A stretch of DNA of 64,000 nt from assembly GCF_026342735.1 (NCBI RefSeq), contig NZ_JAPEMM010000001.1:5146001-5210000 (forward strand), written 5' to 3'. The first letter of the stretch is position 1. Each line of letters starts with the position of its first letter. The notes beneath the pieces are model-generated. The model was not told the DNA's origin, did no database searches, and saw only the letters and a program-made list of their open reading frames with translations. A program made the position numbers and the translations under genes. The stretch comes from Streptomyces sp. NBC_00193. Lineage in GTDB: Bacteria; Actinomycetota; Actinomycetes; Streptomycetales; Streptomycetaceae. Of this stretch, positions 1-8,939 are shown one piece after another.

Positions 1-3
1 GGC

Positions 4-819
4 ATGAGCGCTGACGCAGAAGATCCGATCACCGCCTGGAAGCGGTGGCACGAGCATCGGGTGGACACCGTGTCCGCCCCCTACGGGCCGCTCGCACTGA
101 CCGGCACCTTCTGGCTCGCCGATTACCCGGAAGGTCGAATTCCGGCCGTTCCGGGGCGCTGGCGGGCCGCCGCCGGAGGCGTGACCCTGACCGCGGGGCC
201 CGAGGACGGGATCACCCTGGACGGCGAGCCCTTCGCCGGCTCCGCCGTCCTGGCCGCCGACGAGGCCCCGCCCTCGCACGCCCGGCTCGCCGCCGGGGAG
301 GTACGGCTCGTCGTGATCCGGCGCGAAGGGGACTGGGCGGTCCGCGTGTTCGACCCGGCCGCGCCGGGACGCGCGGCCTTCACCGGGATCGAGGCCACCC
401 CGTACGACCCGGCGTACGCGGTGCCGGGACACTTCTCCCCGTACGGCGAGGACCGGACGGTCCAGGTCGAGAACGTCGACGGACGGACGCGCGGGCTCGG
501 GCTGGGCGGTGAGCTGAGCTTCTCCTTCGCGGGCGCCCGGCACGCGCTGCGGGTCGCGGTGGACGAGGAGGACGGCAGTCTCCGGGCGGTCATCGGCGAT
601 GCCACCGGGGGTCGTTCCAGCTACCGCTTCCGGTTCCTCAAGCCCGGAATCCCCGCCGCCGACGGCTCCGTCACCGTGGACCTCAGCCGGGTCCAGCTCC
701 CGCCGTGCGCCTTCGCGGACCACTTCGTGTGCCCCTTCCCCCCACCGGGCAACACCCTGCCGTTCGAGATCGCGGCGGGCGAGAGGCGGCTGAAAGGCGC
801 CCTTGCTAGCGGTATCTGA
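4..819 (+). CDS. DUF1684 family protein
   Basis: A 271-aa soluble protein with no signal peptide or membrane segment. The C-terminal third carries the signature that defines DUF1684 proteins: a PPCAFADHFVCPFPPPGN stretch near residues 231-248, following a GHFSPYG segment near 140-146. The family is widespread in actinobacteria and its biochemical role is not established; the fold is predicted to be mostly beta. The ATG lies 3 nt from the window edge, so its ribosome-binding site cannot be judged and a slightly longer N-terminus is possible. It ends 147 nt before the protease gene and shows no sign of being in an operon with it. Family call is confident; function is unknown. Confidence 0.8.
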   Translation: MSADAEDPITAWKRWHEHRVDTVSAPYGPLALTGTFWLADYPEGRIPAVPGRWRAAAGGVTLTAGPEDGITLDGEPFAGSAVLAADEAPPSHARLAAGEVRLVVIRREGDWAVRVFDPAAPGRAAFTGIEATPYDPAYAVPGHFSPYGEDRTVQVENVDGRTRGLGLGGELSFSFAGARHALRVAVDEEDGSLRAVIGDATGGRSSYRFRFLKPGIPAADGSVTVDLSRVQLPPCAFADHFVCPFPPPGNTLPFEIAAGERRLKGALASGI

Positions 820-966
820 CGCCAGGAGACTCCCGTCAGCGTCTCTCGGGGCTTGTCAGGGGCACGTCGAACGGCATCCTGTTCCGCCGTGCCCCCGGCC
901 GCCCTCCACGGGCTCCGGCACCACCCACCCCGCCGGGCCTCCGATCCCCACTCGGGAGGACGACAA

Positions 967-1842
967 GTGACGATCAAGACCATCATCCGTTCCAGGCTCT
1001 TCGCCGTGGCCACCGGTATGGCCGCCGTGGCCGCCCTCGCGGCGCCCACGGCCGCGCACGCCGACGGCGGCTTCAGCGCCGACCGGCTCGCCTCCGCCGG
1101 CGCCTCGGTCCTGCGCGCCGACGTCGCCGGCACCGCCTGGCACACCGACCCCGCCACCGGCACCCTCGTGGTCACCGCCGACTCCACCGTCTCGGCGGCC
1201 GACATCGCCAGGATCCGCAGCGAGGCCGGAACGAACGCGGCCGCCCTGCGCATCGAACGCACCCCCGGCAAGCTGAGGAAGCTCGTCTCCGGCGGCGACG
1301 CCATCTACGCCTCCGGCTGGCGCTGTTCGGCCGGCTTCAACGTGCGCAGCGGAAGCACGTACTACATCCTGACCGCCGGACACTGCACCGACGGCGCGGG
1401 CACCTGGTGGACCAACTCCGCCCGCACCACCGTCATCGGCCCCACCGTGGGCTCCAGCTTCCCGAACAACGACTACGGGCTCGTCCGCTACGACAACGCC
1501 GCCGTCGCCCACCCCGGGACCGTCGGCAACCAGGACATCACCAGCGCCATCAACGCCACCAACGGCCTGGCCGTCACCCGCCGCGGCTCCACCACCGGCA
1601 TCCACAGCGGCTCGGTGACCGGGCTCAACGCCACCGTGAACTACGGCGGCGGCGACGTCGTCTACGGGATGATCCGGACCAACGTCTGCGCCGAGCCCGG
1701 CGACAGCGGCGGCCCGCTCTACTCCGGCACCCGCGCGGTCGGCCTCACGTCCGGCGGCAGCGGCAACTGCTCCTCGGGCGGCACCACGTTCTTCCAGCCC
1801 GTCGTCGAGGCGCTCAACGCGTACGGCGTGAGCGTGTACTAG
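967..1842 (+). CDS. sprB: Streptogrisin B-type secreted serine protease (S1E) preproenzyme
   Basis: An extracellular chymotrypsin-like protease precursor of 291 aa. The chosen start is the GTG with a GGGAGGA box 7 nt upstream. It gives an N-terminus with basic residues (KTIIRSR), a hydrophobic core and an AHA signal-peptidase site near residue 32. A propeptide of about 75 residues follows, and the mature enzyme probably begins at VSGGDAIY near residue 107. The catalytic triad is visible as H139 (TAGHC), D169 (NNDYG) and S247 (GDSGGP), with disulphide cysteines in WRCSAGF, AGHC, NVCAEPG and GNCSSGG. Length and sequence match Streptomyces griseus protease B closely. The propeptide folds the enzyme and is removed by self-cleavage in this family. 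A strong hairpin terminator follows 48 nt downstream, so the gene is probably monocistronic. Confidence 0.93.
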   Translation: MTIKTIIRSRLFAVATGMAAVAALAAPTAAHADGGFSADRLASAGASVLRADVAGTAWHTDPATGTLVVTADSTVSAADIARIRSEAGTNAAALRIERTPGKLRKLVSGGDAIYASGWRCSAGFNVRSGSTYYILTAGHCTDGAGTWWTNSARTTVIGPTVGSSFPNNDYGLVRYDNAAVAHPGTVGNQDITSAINATNGLAVTRRGSTTGIHSGSVTGLNATVNYGGGDVVYGMIRTNVCAEPGDSGGPLYSGTRAVGLTSGGSGNCSSGGTTFFQPVVEALNAYGVSVY

Positions 1843-1890
1843 ACCCCGCTCCGGGGCCGCGCCACGGACCCGTGCGCCCCCGCCGCACCC

Positions 1891-1925
1891 CTGGACGTCC
1901 TCCCGCCTTCTGGGAGGATGTCCAG
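1891..1925 (+). terminator. Hairpin terminator after the protease gene
   Basis: CTGGACGTCCTCCC pairs with GGGAGGATGTCCAG, a 14-bp stem with one G-T wobble and a 7-nt loop. It lies 48 nt after the protease stop. An in-frame ATG of the next gene (1918) falls inside the right arm, which argues that the downstream ATG at 1960 is the true start of that gene. Confidence 0.7.
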
Positions 1926-1959
1926 GGCGTTCGTGTCCACGGGGGGAGCGGGTTTCTGC

Positions 1960-2439
1960 ATGAAGCGAATCGGCGTGACCGGGCACCGGTCGATTCCGGA
2001 CGAGCTGCTCGGCCATGTGGAGGAGGGCCTGCGGGCCGTACTCGGGGGCCACGAGGGGCCGTTGGAGGCCCTCTCCAGCCTCGCCGAGGGAGCGGACCAG
2101 CTGTTCGCCGCCATCGCGCTGGAATACGGCGCCGACCTCACCGTGGTCATCCCCAGCGGGGACTACGAGGAAGGCTTCGAAGGCACCGGCGCACTGGACC
2201 GGTACCTGGGGCTCAAGCGCCGGGCCGCCCAGGAGATCCGGATGGACTTCGCCCGCTCCACCGACGAGGCCTACTACGCGGCCGGTACCTACATCGCCGA
2301 CTCCTGCGACCGCCTCGTCGCCGTCTGGGACGGACTGCCCGCCCGCGGGCACGGCGGCACCGCCGAGATCGTCGCCTACGCCCGCGCGCTCGGCAAACCC
2401 GTCACCGTGATCTGGCGGGCGGGCGTGGCCCGGGACTGA
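1960..2439 (+). CDS. SLOG-like Rossmann nucleotide-binding protein
   Basis: A 159-aa soluble protein starting MKRIGVTGHRSIP, with an acidic GAD..VVIPSGDY segment in the middle and a C-terminal SCDRLVAVWDG...GGTAEIVAYARALGKPV strand-helix unit. This is the Rossmannoid layout of SLOG/LOG-DprA-like domains, which sense or process nucleotides and are often found beside TIR or SLATT effectors in conflict systems. I chose ATG 1960, which has a GGGGGGAGC box upstream, over ATG 1918, which sits in a terminator stem. The next gene, convergent and across a terminator, is a SLATT protein, the classic SLOG partner; an fxs operon with TIR domains follows. The fold is inferred from motifs; ligand and activity are unknown. 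Confidence 0.65.
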   Translation: MKRIGVTGHRSIPDELLGHVEEGLRAVLGGHEGPLEALSSLAEGADQLFAAIALEYGADLTVVIPSGDYEEGFEGTGALDRYLGLKRRAAQEIRMDFARSTDEAYYAAGTYIADSCDRLVAVWDGLPARGHGGTAEIVAYARALGKPVTVIWRAGVARD

Positions 2440-2453
2440 GGCCACGCCCGCCC
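2417..2453. terminator. Bidirectional terminator between SLOG and SLATT genes
   Basis: GGGCGGGCGTGGCC and GGCCACGCCCGCCC form a perfect 14-bp stem around a 9-nt loop. It overlaps the 3' end of the SLOG gene and separates it from the convergent SLATT gene, so the two are not co-transcribed. Confidence 0.65.
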
Positions 2454-2459
2454 GGCGCG

Positions 2460-3368
2460 TCAACTGCTGTGCCGGGCCAGCCAGTCCGTGTGCTGCGGGG
2501 ACACGTACCGCTCGGTCTCGTAGACCGCGGCCGGCCACTGCGTCTCGGTGATCGTCGTCTGCATCACGACCATCATCGCCGAGAGGTCCTGCTCGATCAG
2601 CGTGTGCGCCTCGATCAGCGGGTGGTGGCGCCGCACCTCGTTCCAGGCGATCCCGGCCGTCGCCGCCGCGCTCAGCAGCCCGGTCAGCTCCGGCCCCGGA
2701 CCCGAACCGAACGCCCCGAAGAGGGCGAACAGCAGCGCCAGCACGGTCAGCAGCACGATCGACCACGACCACAGGGCCGTCGCCCGCCGGGACACCTCCG
2801 TCTTGCGCTGGTACCAGTTGCGTTGCTCGATCAGCCGGTCACGGACGTACGTCTCCCTGCGGACCTGGTAGTCGAGCCCCCGCAGCCGGAACATCGCACC
2901 GGTGATCTCCCCGCCCTCCGGCACCAGCCCGGCGGTCCGCGGATCCTCCCAGCCCATCTTCCTCAGTTCGTTCAGTCCCGCCTCCAGGCGGGTCCGGTAC
3001 GTCTCCTCGACGCCCGGGACGTCACTGCCGAAGGGCGCGCCGTGGACGGCGTACCGCCAGGCCAGCGACTTGATGAACTCAGCGGCGCTGCGGTTGAGCT
3101 GCCACTGCGGGCGGGCCCGGCGCCGGGTGGCCCGTACGCCCACGCCCAGCACCCCGGCGTAGGCGAGCACGCTCAGGAGCCCGGACAGGTACGCGGAGCC
3201 GGCCTTCGGCCCCGCGGGCAGTGCGGCGATCGCGGCGGCCACGACGAGCAGCATCAGCTGGGCGCGGGTGGCCTGGGTGGACTCCCGCTGCCGGGAGATC
3301 GCCGCCTGGTCGGTGTGGTGGAAGAGGACCGGCAGGTCCTCGTTGCGAAAGGTCATGCTGTCACTCAC
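2460..3368 (-). CDS. SLATT / DUF4231 membrane protein (putative effector)
   Basis: A 302-aa integral membrane protein with two separate two-helix hairpins. The first (about residues 38-78) contains LMLLVVAAAIAALPA and YLSGLLSVLAYAGVLGVGV. The second (about 195-240) contains WSIVLLTVLALLFALFGAFG and a small-residue helix. Each is flanked by charged helical segments, including QLNRSAAEFIKSLAWRYAV and RDRLIEQRNWYQRKTEVSRR. This arrangement matches proteins annotated DUF4231 with tandem SLATT domains, predicted pore-forming effectors that pair with SLOG, SMODS or TIR sensors. The GTG start at 3368 is weakly supported; ATG 3356 is an alternative. It is divided from the fxs operon by a terminator hairpin. 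Membrane topology and family are fairly clear; the effector role is inference from relatives. Confidence 0.75.
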   Translation of the reverse strand: MSDSMTFRNEDLPVLFHHTDQAAISRQRESTQATRAQLMLLVVAAAIAALPAGPKAGSAYLSGLLSVLAYAGVLGVGVRATRRRARPQWQLNRSAAEFIKSLAWRYAVHGAPFGSDVPGVEETYRTRLEAGLNELRKMGWEDPRTAGLVPEGGEITGAMFRLRGLDYQVRRETYVRDRLIEQRNWYQRKTEVSRRATALWSWSIVLLTVLALLFALFGAFGSGPGPELTGLLSAAATAGIAWNEVRRHHPLIEAHTLIEQDLSAMMVVMQTTITETQWPAAVYETERYVSPQHTDWLARHSS

Positions 3369-3411
3369 AGCGAACCCCCCAGTCTGCTGTTTCTGCGTCT
3401 ATAGGGGAGGT

Positions 3412-3444
3412 GCGGGGGCGGCGCCCGGCGGGAGCCGCCCCCGC
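3412..3444. terminator. Terminator of the fxs operon
   Basis: GCGGGGGCGGC and GCCGCCCCCGC form a perfect 11-bp stem with an 11-nt loop, starting 4 nt after the fxsT stop codon on the minus strand. It lies before the SLATT gene, so SLATT probably has its own transcript. Confidence 0.65.
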
Positions 3445-3447
3445 GGA

Positions 3448-6400
3448 TCACACCGCCAGGGGCTCCAGGTCCCGGTGGACCCGGCGCTCGTCGCGCGCGT
3501 ACCGGGTCAGCCCGTGGTCCTCGCCGAGCAGCCGGGTCAGCTCGGCCACCGCCTCGGCCCGTACCCGGTTCGCCTCCTCCTTGCGGCCCATCATGTCCAG
3601 GCTGACCGCCATGTTGGAGGAGCTCGCCAGGGTCTCCGGATGGTGCACGCCCAGCGCCTCGCGCAGCCGCATCACCGATATCCGCTCCAGCTCCAGGGCG
3701 CCCTCCGGATCACCCAGGTCGGCCCGGGCGTTGGCCAGGTTGAGGTTGGCGAAGATGGTGTGCGGGTGGTTGTCGCCCAGCACCTCGCGCATGTGCCGGA
3801 TGGTCTGGCGCAGCATCGTCTCGGCGGTGTCCGCCGCCCCCGTGCCCCAGTGGAACACCGCGAGGTTGTTGACGGCGGCCAGGGTGTACGGGTGCCGCTC
3901 GCCCGGCACCTTGACGTACTCGTCCACCACCTCCTGGGCCAGGTCCCGAGCCCCGCCCGGGTCCCCGGTCGCGAACAGGTCCGCGGCCAGGTTCAGTTCG
4001 CAGGCCAGGAGGTCCGGGTTGACCGAGGTGTACTTGGCCCGGTACCGGTTGCGGGTCGCCGTGGTCAGCCGCAGCGCGTCCTCCACGTCGCCCGCCCTGC
4101 GCAGCGAGACCGCGAGGTTCTTGGCCGCCGACAGGGTGCCGGGGAAGGCCCGGCCCAGGGTCCGCTTGTAGATCTCGTACGTCCGGCTCAGCAGCTGCAC
4201 CGAGTCGTCGTACCGGCCCACCTCGCGCAGGTCGCGCGCCAGGTTCTGCGCCGAGGACAGGGTGTACGGGTGGTCCGTGCCCAGCACCTCCGTGCGCCGG
4301 TCGAAGACCTCCTGGTCGATCTCCCTGGCCCGCGCGTACTGCCCGATCATGCGCAGGTTCAGCGCCAGGTTGTTCGCCGCGGCCAGGGTCCGAGGGTGGG
4401 CCTCGTGGAAGATCTGCCCGAAGCCCTCGTGCGCGGCGTTGGCCAGCTCCATCGCCTCGCCGTAGCGGCCCAGCGCCCCCAGGTCCATCGCGAGACCGCT
4501 GGTGGTCATGTACGTGTGCGGGTGCGAGACGCCCAGCGCCGCCTGCTGGCGCTCCAGCGTGCCCTCGTCCAGCTCCATCGCCTCCACGAACCGGCCCTGC
4601 GAGCGCAGGATGTTGGAGAGGTGGAAGCGCAGGTAGAGGTACTGGAGGTCGTCGCCGCCCAGGGTCTCGCGCCAGGTCTCGCGCAGTTCCTCGCCCAGTG
4701 CGTACGCGGCCTTGAAGTCGCCGCGCTTCCAGAGGTAGCGGACGCGGTCGATCAGCAGCCGGCGGGTCTCCGGCTCCTTGCAGAACCGGGCCTCGGAGGG
4801 GGTCAGGTGCGGCCAGATGGTGTTGAACCGCGGCCAGGTCTCCGGGTTGTCTATCGGCTCGTCGTCGTCCGGCCGGGCACCCGCCAGGATCCGGTGCACC
4901 GCGTGCCGGGCCTCGCGCTGCTCCTCCTCGGAGAGCTGCGCCCGGATCACGGCCTGGACCAGGCGGTGGACCTGGATGCTGTTGCTGACCTGGTCGACCT
5001 TGGCGAGCGCGAACCGGCCGATCTCCCGGATGACCCGGCCCAGGACGAGCTTCTCCTGGAGGGAGGAGTCGTACGGCTTGAGGGCGTCGATCATCTCCTT
5101 GCTGTAGAGCAGGTTCGCCGAGATCGGCTCGGGCGCGAAGAAGGCGCACAGCTGGAGCAGCCGCACGGCCGCGGGGGAGCGGGACTGGAGCCGTTCTATG
5201 GAGACGTTCCAGGTGGCGGCCACCGGCTCCGGGTAGCCGGGCGGCTGGTTCAGCGCCAGCACGCGGGCGGCCTGCTGGGCCAGTTGCTCGATGTACGCGG
5301 ACACCGGGGTCGCGGTCTCCGCGATCCAGGCGCCCGCCTGCTCGACGGCCAGCGGCAGGTCGCCGACGGCGACGGCCACCTGCTCGGCGTCCTCCTTGCT
5401 GAGGCCGGGGGCCCGGCGCTGGAGGTGCTCGATGGACTCCTCGCGCAGGAACACGTCCACCGGGAGGGCGTCACCGTACTGGGACCAGGACTGGTTGCGG
5501 GAGGTGACCAGTACGTGCCCCGGGCCGCCCGGCGGGAAGTACCGCTTGAGCGTCTCGGGATCGTCGGCGTTGTCGAAGACCAGCAGCCAGCGCGAGGAGG
5601 GAACCCCGCGCCGCAGCAGGTCGATCGCCTCCTGGGAGGCGGCCGACATGTCCTCGCCGGTCTGCGCGCCGAGGCGTACGGCCAGTTCCGCGAGGGCGGC
5701 GACCACGTCGTCGGTCTGCTCGGCGGAGATCCACCAGACCAGGTCGTAGTCGGCCATGAACCGGTGCACGTACTCCAGCGCCACCTGGGTCTTGCCCACG
5801 CCGCCGAGCCCGAACAGGGTCTGCGGCTGCGGCAGCACCACGGATATGCCGCCGCCGAGCTGGTCGCGCATCCGCTCCAGGACGATGGAGCGGCCGGTGA
5901 AACCGGGGTTGCGGGGCGGCGCGTTCCAGATCTTCGGGACCGTCCCCGGGAAGCGGGGGCCGGGCGCGGAGGCGCTGGCGACGGTGTCGGGCAGCGCCAT
6001 CGGCCGTTCCACCGCGCGCAGCAGCGCGGTCGTGGCGTGCACCTCGTCGAGGCGGAACAGGTCCACCGGATTGCGGTCGATGTACGGGGTGGACAGGCGT
6101 ACGTCGCCCACCCGCAGCGGCACCAGCTGGCGCCGGCCCCCGGTCGGGTCCTCGGCCGCGGCCCGCTCCCACACGTCCACCGCGCGGGCCGACTTGAGGT
6201 AGGCGCTGGAGAGCAGCACCACGGTCCGTGCGGCGGTGTCGACGCTGATCCCGGTTCCGCCCAGGGTGTCCCCGCCGGCGGTGGCCGGGGTCCGTTCGGC
6301 GGAGACGTCCCGGGGGACGACCCGGAAGCCGGCCCGGGTGAGCACCGATTCGATCCAGTCGGCCCACATGCGGTTCTCGGCGACGTAGGAGAGGAAGAGG

Positions 6401-7464
6401 TCCGCGGGCAGGGCGGGGCGGCGCCGGGTGAAGGCGTCCCGGATGCGCAGGCGCACCTCCTCGCCGATGGCGGGCATCGAGGTGACGTCGCCCTCGGTGA
6501 CGACGGTGGTGAGCCGTTCGAAGGCGGAGAGCAGGGAGTTGGTGAGCCCGGCCTCGTCCCCGAAGGTGGCCAGGGTCTCCTCGTAGGCGTAGTAGGGGCG
6601 GTACGGGATCTCCACCGCGCCCCAGTAGGAGGTGAGGTCGTCCCCGATCAGGCCGTTGGGGAAGCGGTCGAACTTGATCCGGGCCAGGGCGCGGCCGGCG
6701 TCGGCCTTCTCCTTCTCGCCCTCGTCGATGCGCATCGGGACCGGGTAGATCTTGATGCCGCGGTCGTTGAACCGCTCGTCGATCTGCCGGGCCACGGAGG
6801 CCGCGCCGTCGATGGACTGGTCGGACAGGGTGAAGCAGTCGACCAGGACGTCGGGCAGGTGGACCGTGCAGATGTCGGCTATGTCGGAGAGGCCGGTGCG
6901 GCTGTCGATCAGGACGTAGTCGTAGTTCCGCTTCATGTCCGCCCGTAAGGCGTCGAAGAAGAGCCCGCCGCCGAGCCGGTCGTAGAAGTTGTCCCAGTCG
7001 AAGGTGGAGACGGTCGCGGAGTACTCGCGGTTCTGCCGGCCCGCCGAGACGAAGTCGAGGGTCCCGCCGTCGGGGAACTCCCAGCCGAGGGTCTCGGGGG
7101 TGAGCGAGACGGCGTGCGGCTGGATCCGCGCGTAGTCCTTGTGCCAGTCGTCGGCGCGCTGCACCGGGCTGGTGGCCGCCCACGCGTACTCGCTGATCAG
7201 GTCGATGACACCGGTGGTGGCGCCGAGGGTGGAGGGGTCCAGGAAGGGGTGGAAGAAGCGGTGCAGGCCGGGAGCCTCCAGGTCCCAGTCCACGGCGAGG
7301 ACCCGCTTGCCGTTGGCGGCGAGGATCCAGGCGGTGTTGGCGAGCGCCATCGTGCGGCCGGTGCCGCCCTTGTAGGAGTAGAAGGTGACGATGCGCCCCT
7401 CGCGGTGCTCGTCACGGCTGCTGTGCTGGCCGTCACGACTCTGGCTGTCACGACTCGCTGTCAT
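3448..7464 (-). CDS. fxsT: FxsT: ParA-like / TIR-like / NB-ARC / TPR protein of the FxSxx-COOH system
   Basis: A very large 1338-aa STAND-type protein. The order is: a ParA/MinD-like ATPase with deviant Walker A YSYKGGTGRT near residue 29 and DSRTG; a TIR-like unit from about 355 (PADLFLSYVAENRMWADWIE) to about 480; an NB-ARC ATPase with P-loop GLGGVGKT near 568 and Walker B WLLVFDNAD; a winged-helix linker; and about 9 kinesin-light-chain-type TPRs from about 930 to 1320 (recurring HP.T......LA..L...G). This matches the tetratricopeptide protein of FxSxx-COOH systems. Such proteins bind a ligand through the TPRs and signal by NTP-driven assembly. It is the last gene of the operon, overlapping fxsC by 17 nt. 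Codon 173 is TTA (6946-6948), a sign of bldA control. What it senses, and whether the TIR unit is active, is unknown. Confidence 0.88.
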   Translation of the reverse strand: MTASRDSQSRDGQHSSRDEHREGRIVTFYSYKGGTGRTMALANTAWILAANGKRVLAVDWDLEAPGLHRFFHPFLDPSTLGATTGVIDLISEYAWAATSPVQRADDWHKDYARIQPHAVSLTPETLGWEFPDGGTLDFVSAGRQNREYSATVSTFDWDNFYDRLGGGLFFDALRADMKRNYDYVLIDSRTGLSDIADICTVHLPDVLVDCFTLSDQSIDGAASVARQIDERFNDRGIKIYPVPMRIDEGEKEKADAGRALARIKFDRFPNGLIGDDLTSYWGAVEIPYRPYYAYEETLATFGDEAGLTNSLLSAFERLTTVVTEGDVTSMPAIGEEVRLRIRDAFTRRRPALPADLFLSYVAENRMWADWIESVLTRAGFRVVPRDVSAERTPATAGGDTLGGTGISVDTAARTVVLLSSAYLKSARAVDVWERAAAEDPTGGRRQLVPLRVGDVRLSTPYIDRNPVDLFRLDEVHATTALLRAVERPMALPDTVASASAPGPRFPGTVPKIWNAPPRNPGFTGRSIVLERMRDQLGGGISVVLPQPQTLFGLGGVGKTQVALEYVHRFMADYDLVWWISAEQTDDVVAALAELAVRLGAQTGEDMSAASQEAIDLLRRGVPSSRWLLVFDNADDPETLKRYFPPGGPGHVLVTSRNQSWSQYGDALPVDVFLREESIEHLQRRAPGLSKEDAEQVAVAVGDLPLAVEQAGAWIAETATPVSAYIEQLAQQAARVLALNQPPGYPEPVAATWNVSIERLQSRSPAAVRLLQLCAFFAPEPISANLLYSKEMIDALKPYDSSLQEKLVLGRVIREIGRFALAKVDQVSNSIQVHRLVQAVIRAQLSEEEQREARHAVHRILAGARPDDDEPIDNPETWPRFNTIWPHLTPSEARFCKEPETRRLLIDRVRYLWKRGDFKAAYALGEELRETWRETLGGDDLQYLYLRFHLSNILRSQGRFVEAMELDEGTLERQQAALGVSHPHTYMTTSGLAMDLGALGRYGEAMELANAAHEGFGQIFHEAHPRTLAAANNLALNLRMIGQYARAREIDQEVFDRRTEVLGTDHPYTLSSAQNLARDLREVGRYDDSVQLLSRTYEIYKRTLGRAFPGTLSAAKNLAVSLRRAGDVEDALRLTTATRNRYRAKYTSVNPDLLACELNLAADLFATGDPGGARDLAQEVVDEYVKVPGERHPYTLAAVNNLAVFHWGTGAADTAETMLRQTIRHMREVLGDNHPHTIFANLNLANARADLGDPEGALELERISVMRLREALGVHHPETLASSSNMAVSLDMMGRKEEANRVRAEAVAELTRLLGEDHGLTRYARDERRVHRDLEPLAV

Positions 7465-8899
7465 CCGCGTCCCCCCGGTCGTTGTCGTTGATTTCGGTGG
7501 GCCCGGTGAGCCCGATGGACCCGCCGGACCCGATGGGCCGGCCGTACCCGTTGCCCGTGTCGCCCGCGGTGGGCGGGAAGGGGGCGGGCGGTGGGGCCGG
7601 AGGCCCGTTCATCCCCATGGGACCGAGCAGCCGGGGCCGTTCGGTGCCGGCCGCGGGGCTGCCTGCCGGCGGATAGACCTGGGCGTGTCTGAGGAACTGC
7701 TGGGCGGCGGCCTCCACCACCTGCGGCAGGATCTGCCCGAGGGTCTCCATGTTGGCCACGCCGTTGGCGGCGGCCCGGCAGGCGGCCCGGCCCTGGCTCA
7801 TCTTGACGGGCATGGTGTCCTCGAGCCGGTGGGCCAGCTGGCTCTCCTTGGCGCGGCTCTGGTGGTCGTACCGGTTCCACGGCACGACCACGTTGATCCA
7901 CGGCCGGGACTCCTGGTCGAAGGCGGCGAGGCGCTGGCGGCGCTGTTCGTCCTCCACCGCCCACCGGTCCACGATGAGGATCTCGGGCCGGGTCGGCGGC
8001 TGTTTGGAGTCGAAGTGCCCGGCTTCGTCGTCGAACGACCCCACCGACGTCTGGTAGTTGAGGTTGCGGACCAGGTCCTCGGCGACGTAGGCGATGGGCC
8101 GCTGCGAGACCGGGTGGTACGGGTTCCAGTCCAGCGCGCTGTCCCCGTAGTACTCCGGGCTGCGGCCCTCGGGCAGATCGTGCCGGGAGGCGGCGGCCAC
8201 GGTGACGTGCAGGGTGCGCGCGGTGCTGCTGGGGGTGCCGTTCGGAGAGCCGAAGGCGCTGGGCACGAGGCGGTAGTCGAGCGGCCGGATCGGATCGAGC
8301 CGGACGGTCTCGGCAACCCGGACGATCCGCTTGGCGAGTTCGTACACGGCGCTCTCGTACTGCTCGGCGTAGCCCCGCAGTTTGATCAGTCCGTAGAGCC
8401 CGTCGGTGACGTACCGCTCGCCGAAGGTGTTGTGGTTGAACTGCAACCGCTCTGCGGGGAGCGGTAGTTGGGAGGGCGGTACCGGCACCCATAACGCGGG
8501 CACGATGGCCTCGGCCGGCTGATTGCTGAGCGCCACGTGGTGGATGGTGCGCTGCGCGAAGGCGAACCACTCCTTCCCGCACATTTCGCTGGCGAAGTAG
8601 CGCGGCGAGAACAGGGGGACGAAGACCCGGCAGGTGGCGAGCGCCGCCCCGAGCCGTTCCGACCAGCCCTCACCGCTGCGTATCTCCCGGTCCATGAAGC
8701 CGGCCTCGGCTCCCGCGGGCAGATTCGTCAATGCCATGACATGACTGCAGAGATCGCGGAAAAGCCGCTCCACCCACATGTCCGGGTCCGGTCCTCCCGC
8801 CCCGAACCTCGGTGTATGCGCATAACTGAGAAAAAAGTACGGCTGCACTGATGCGGGCACACGACCCCCGTCCCGAAGATGCGAGCGAAGAAACATCAT
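7448..8899 (-). CDS. fxsC: FxsC: TIR-like protein of the FxSxx-COOH system
   Basis: Starts at an ATG with GGAG 9 nt upstream; the homologous part begins about 13 residues later at VPASVQPYFFLSYAHTP, and starts at 8920 (ATG) or 8860 (GTG) are possible. The N-terminal 200 residues form a TIR-like domain: strand A FFLSYAHT, then FMDREI, then CRVFVPLFSPRYFASEMCGKEW, whose Glu is where TIR NADases carry the catalytic residue. The C-terminal half matches FxsC proteins: VPFGSPNGTPSS-like and YHPVSQRPI segments, LIVDRWAVEDEQRR, then WINVVVPWNRYD, ending in a Gly/Pro-rich acidic tail. A TTA codon lies in-frame at 8492-8494 (VPALWVP), making translation probably bldA-dependent. It sits between the AAC(3) and fxsT genes. 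NAD cleavage is possible but unproven. Confidence 0.85.
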   Translation of the reverse strand: MMFLRSHLRDGGRVPASVQPYFFLSYAHTPRFGAGGPDPDMWVERLFRDLCSHVMALTNLPAGAEAGFMDREIRSGEGWSERLGAALATCRVFVPLFSPRYFASEMCGKEWFAFAQRTIHHVALSNQPAEAIVPALWVPVPPSQLPLPAERLQFNHNTFGERYVTDGLYGLIKLRGYAEQYESAVYELAKRIVRVAETVRLDPIRPLDYRLVPSAFGSPNGTPSSTARTLHVTVAAASRHDLPEGRSPEYYGDSALDWNPYHPVSQRPIAYVAEDLVRNLNYQTSVGSFDDEAGHFDSKQPPTRPEILIVDRWAVEDEQRRQRLAAFDQESRPWINVVVPWNRYDHQSRAKESQLAHRLEDTMPVKMSQGRAACRAAANGVANMETLGQILPQVVEAAAQQFLRHAQVYPPAGSPAAGTERPRLLGPMGMNGPPAPPPAPFPPTAGDTGNGYGRPIGSGGSIGLTGPTEINDNDRGDADDSES

Positions 8900-8939
8900 T
8901 CCGGAGCTGCTCCGCCACATCCCCTCATCGTTCAGTCAA

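Noticed and set aside
1918..1959. Upstream ATG extending the SLOG protein by 14 residues
   Set aside because: This ATG lies in the right arm of a terminator stem; the internal ATG begins exactly at the family motif.
856..2772. A 638-aa minus-strand reading frame across the protease and SLOG genes, and similar long antisense frames elsewhere
   Set aside because: Composition is the Gly/Ala/Arg/Asp-rich pattern of a GC-rich shadow frame; no domain signal, and it overlaps two genes with clear motifs.
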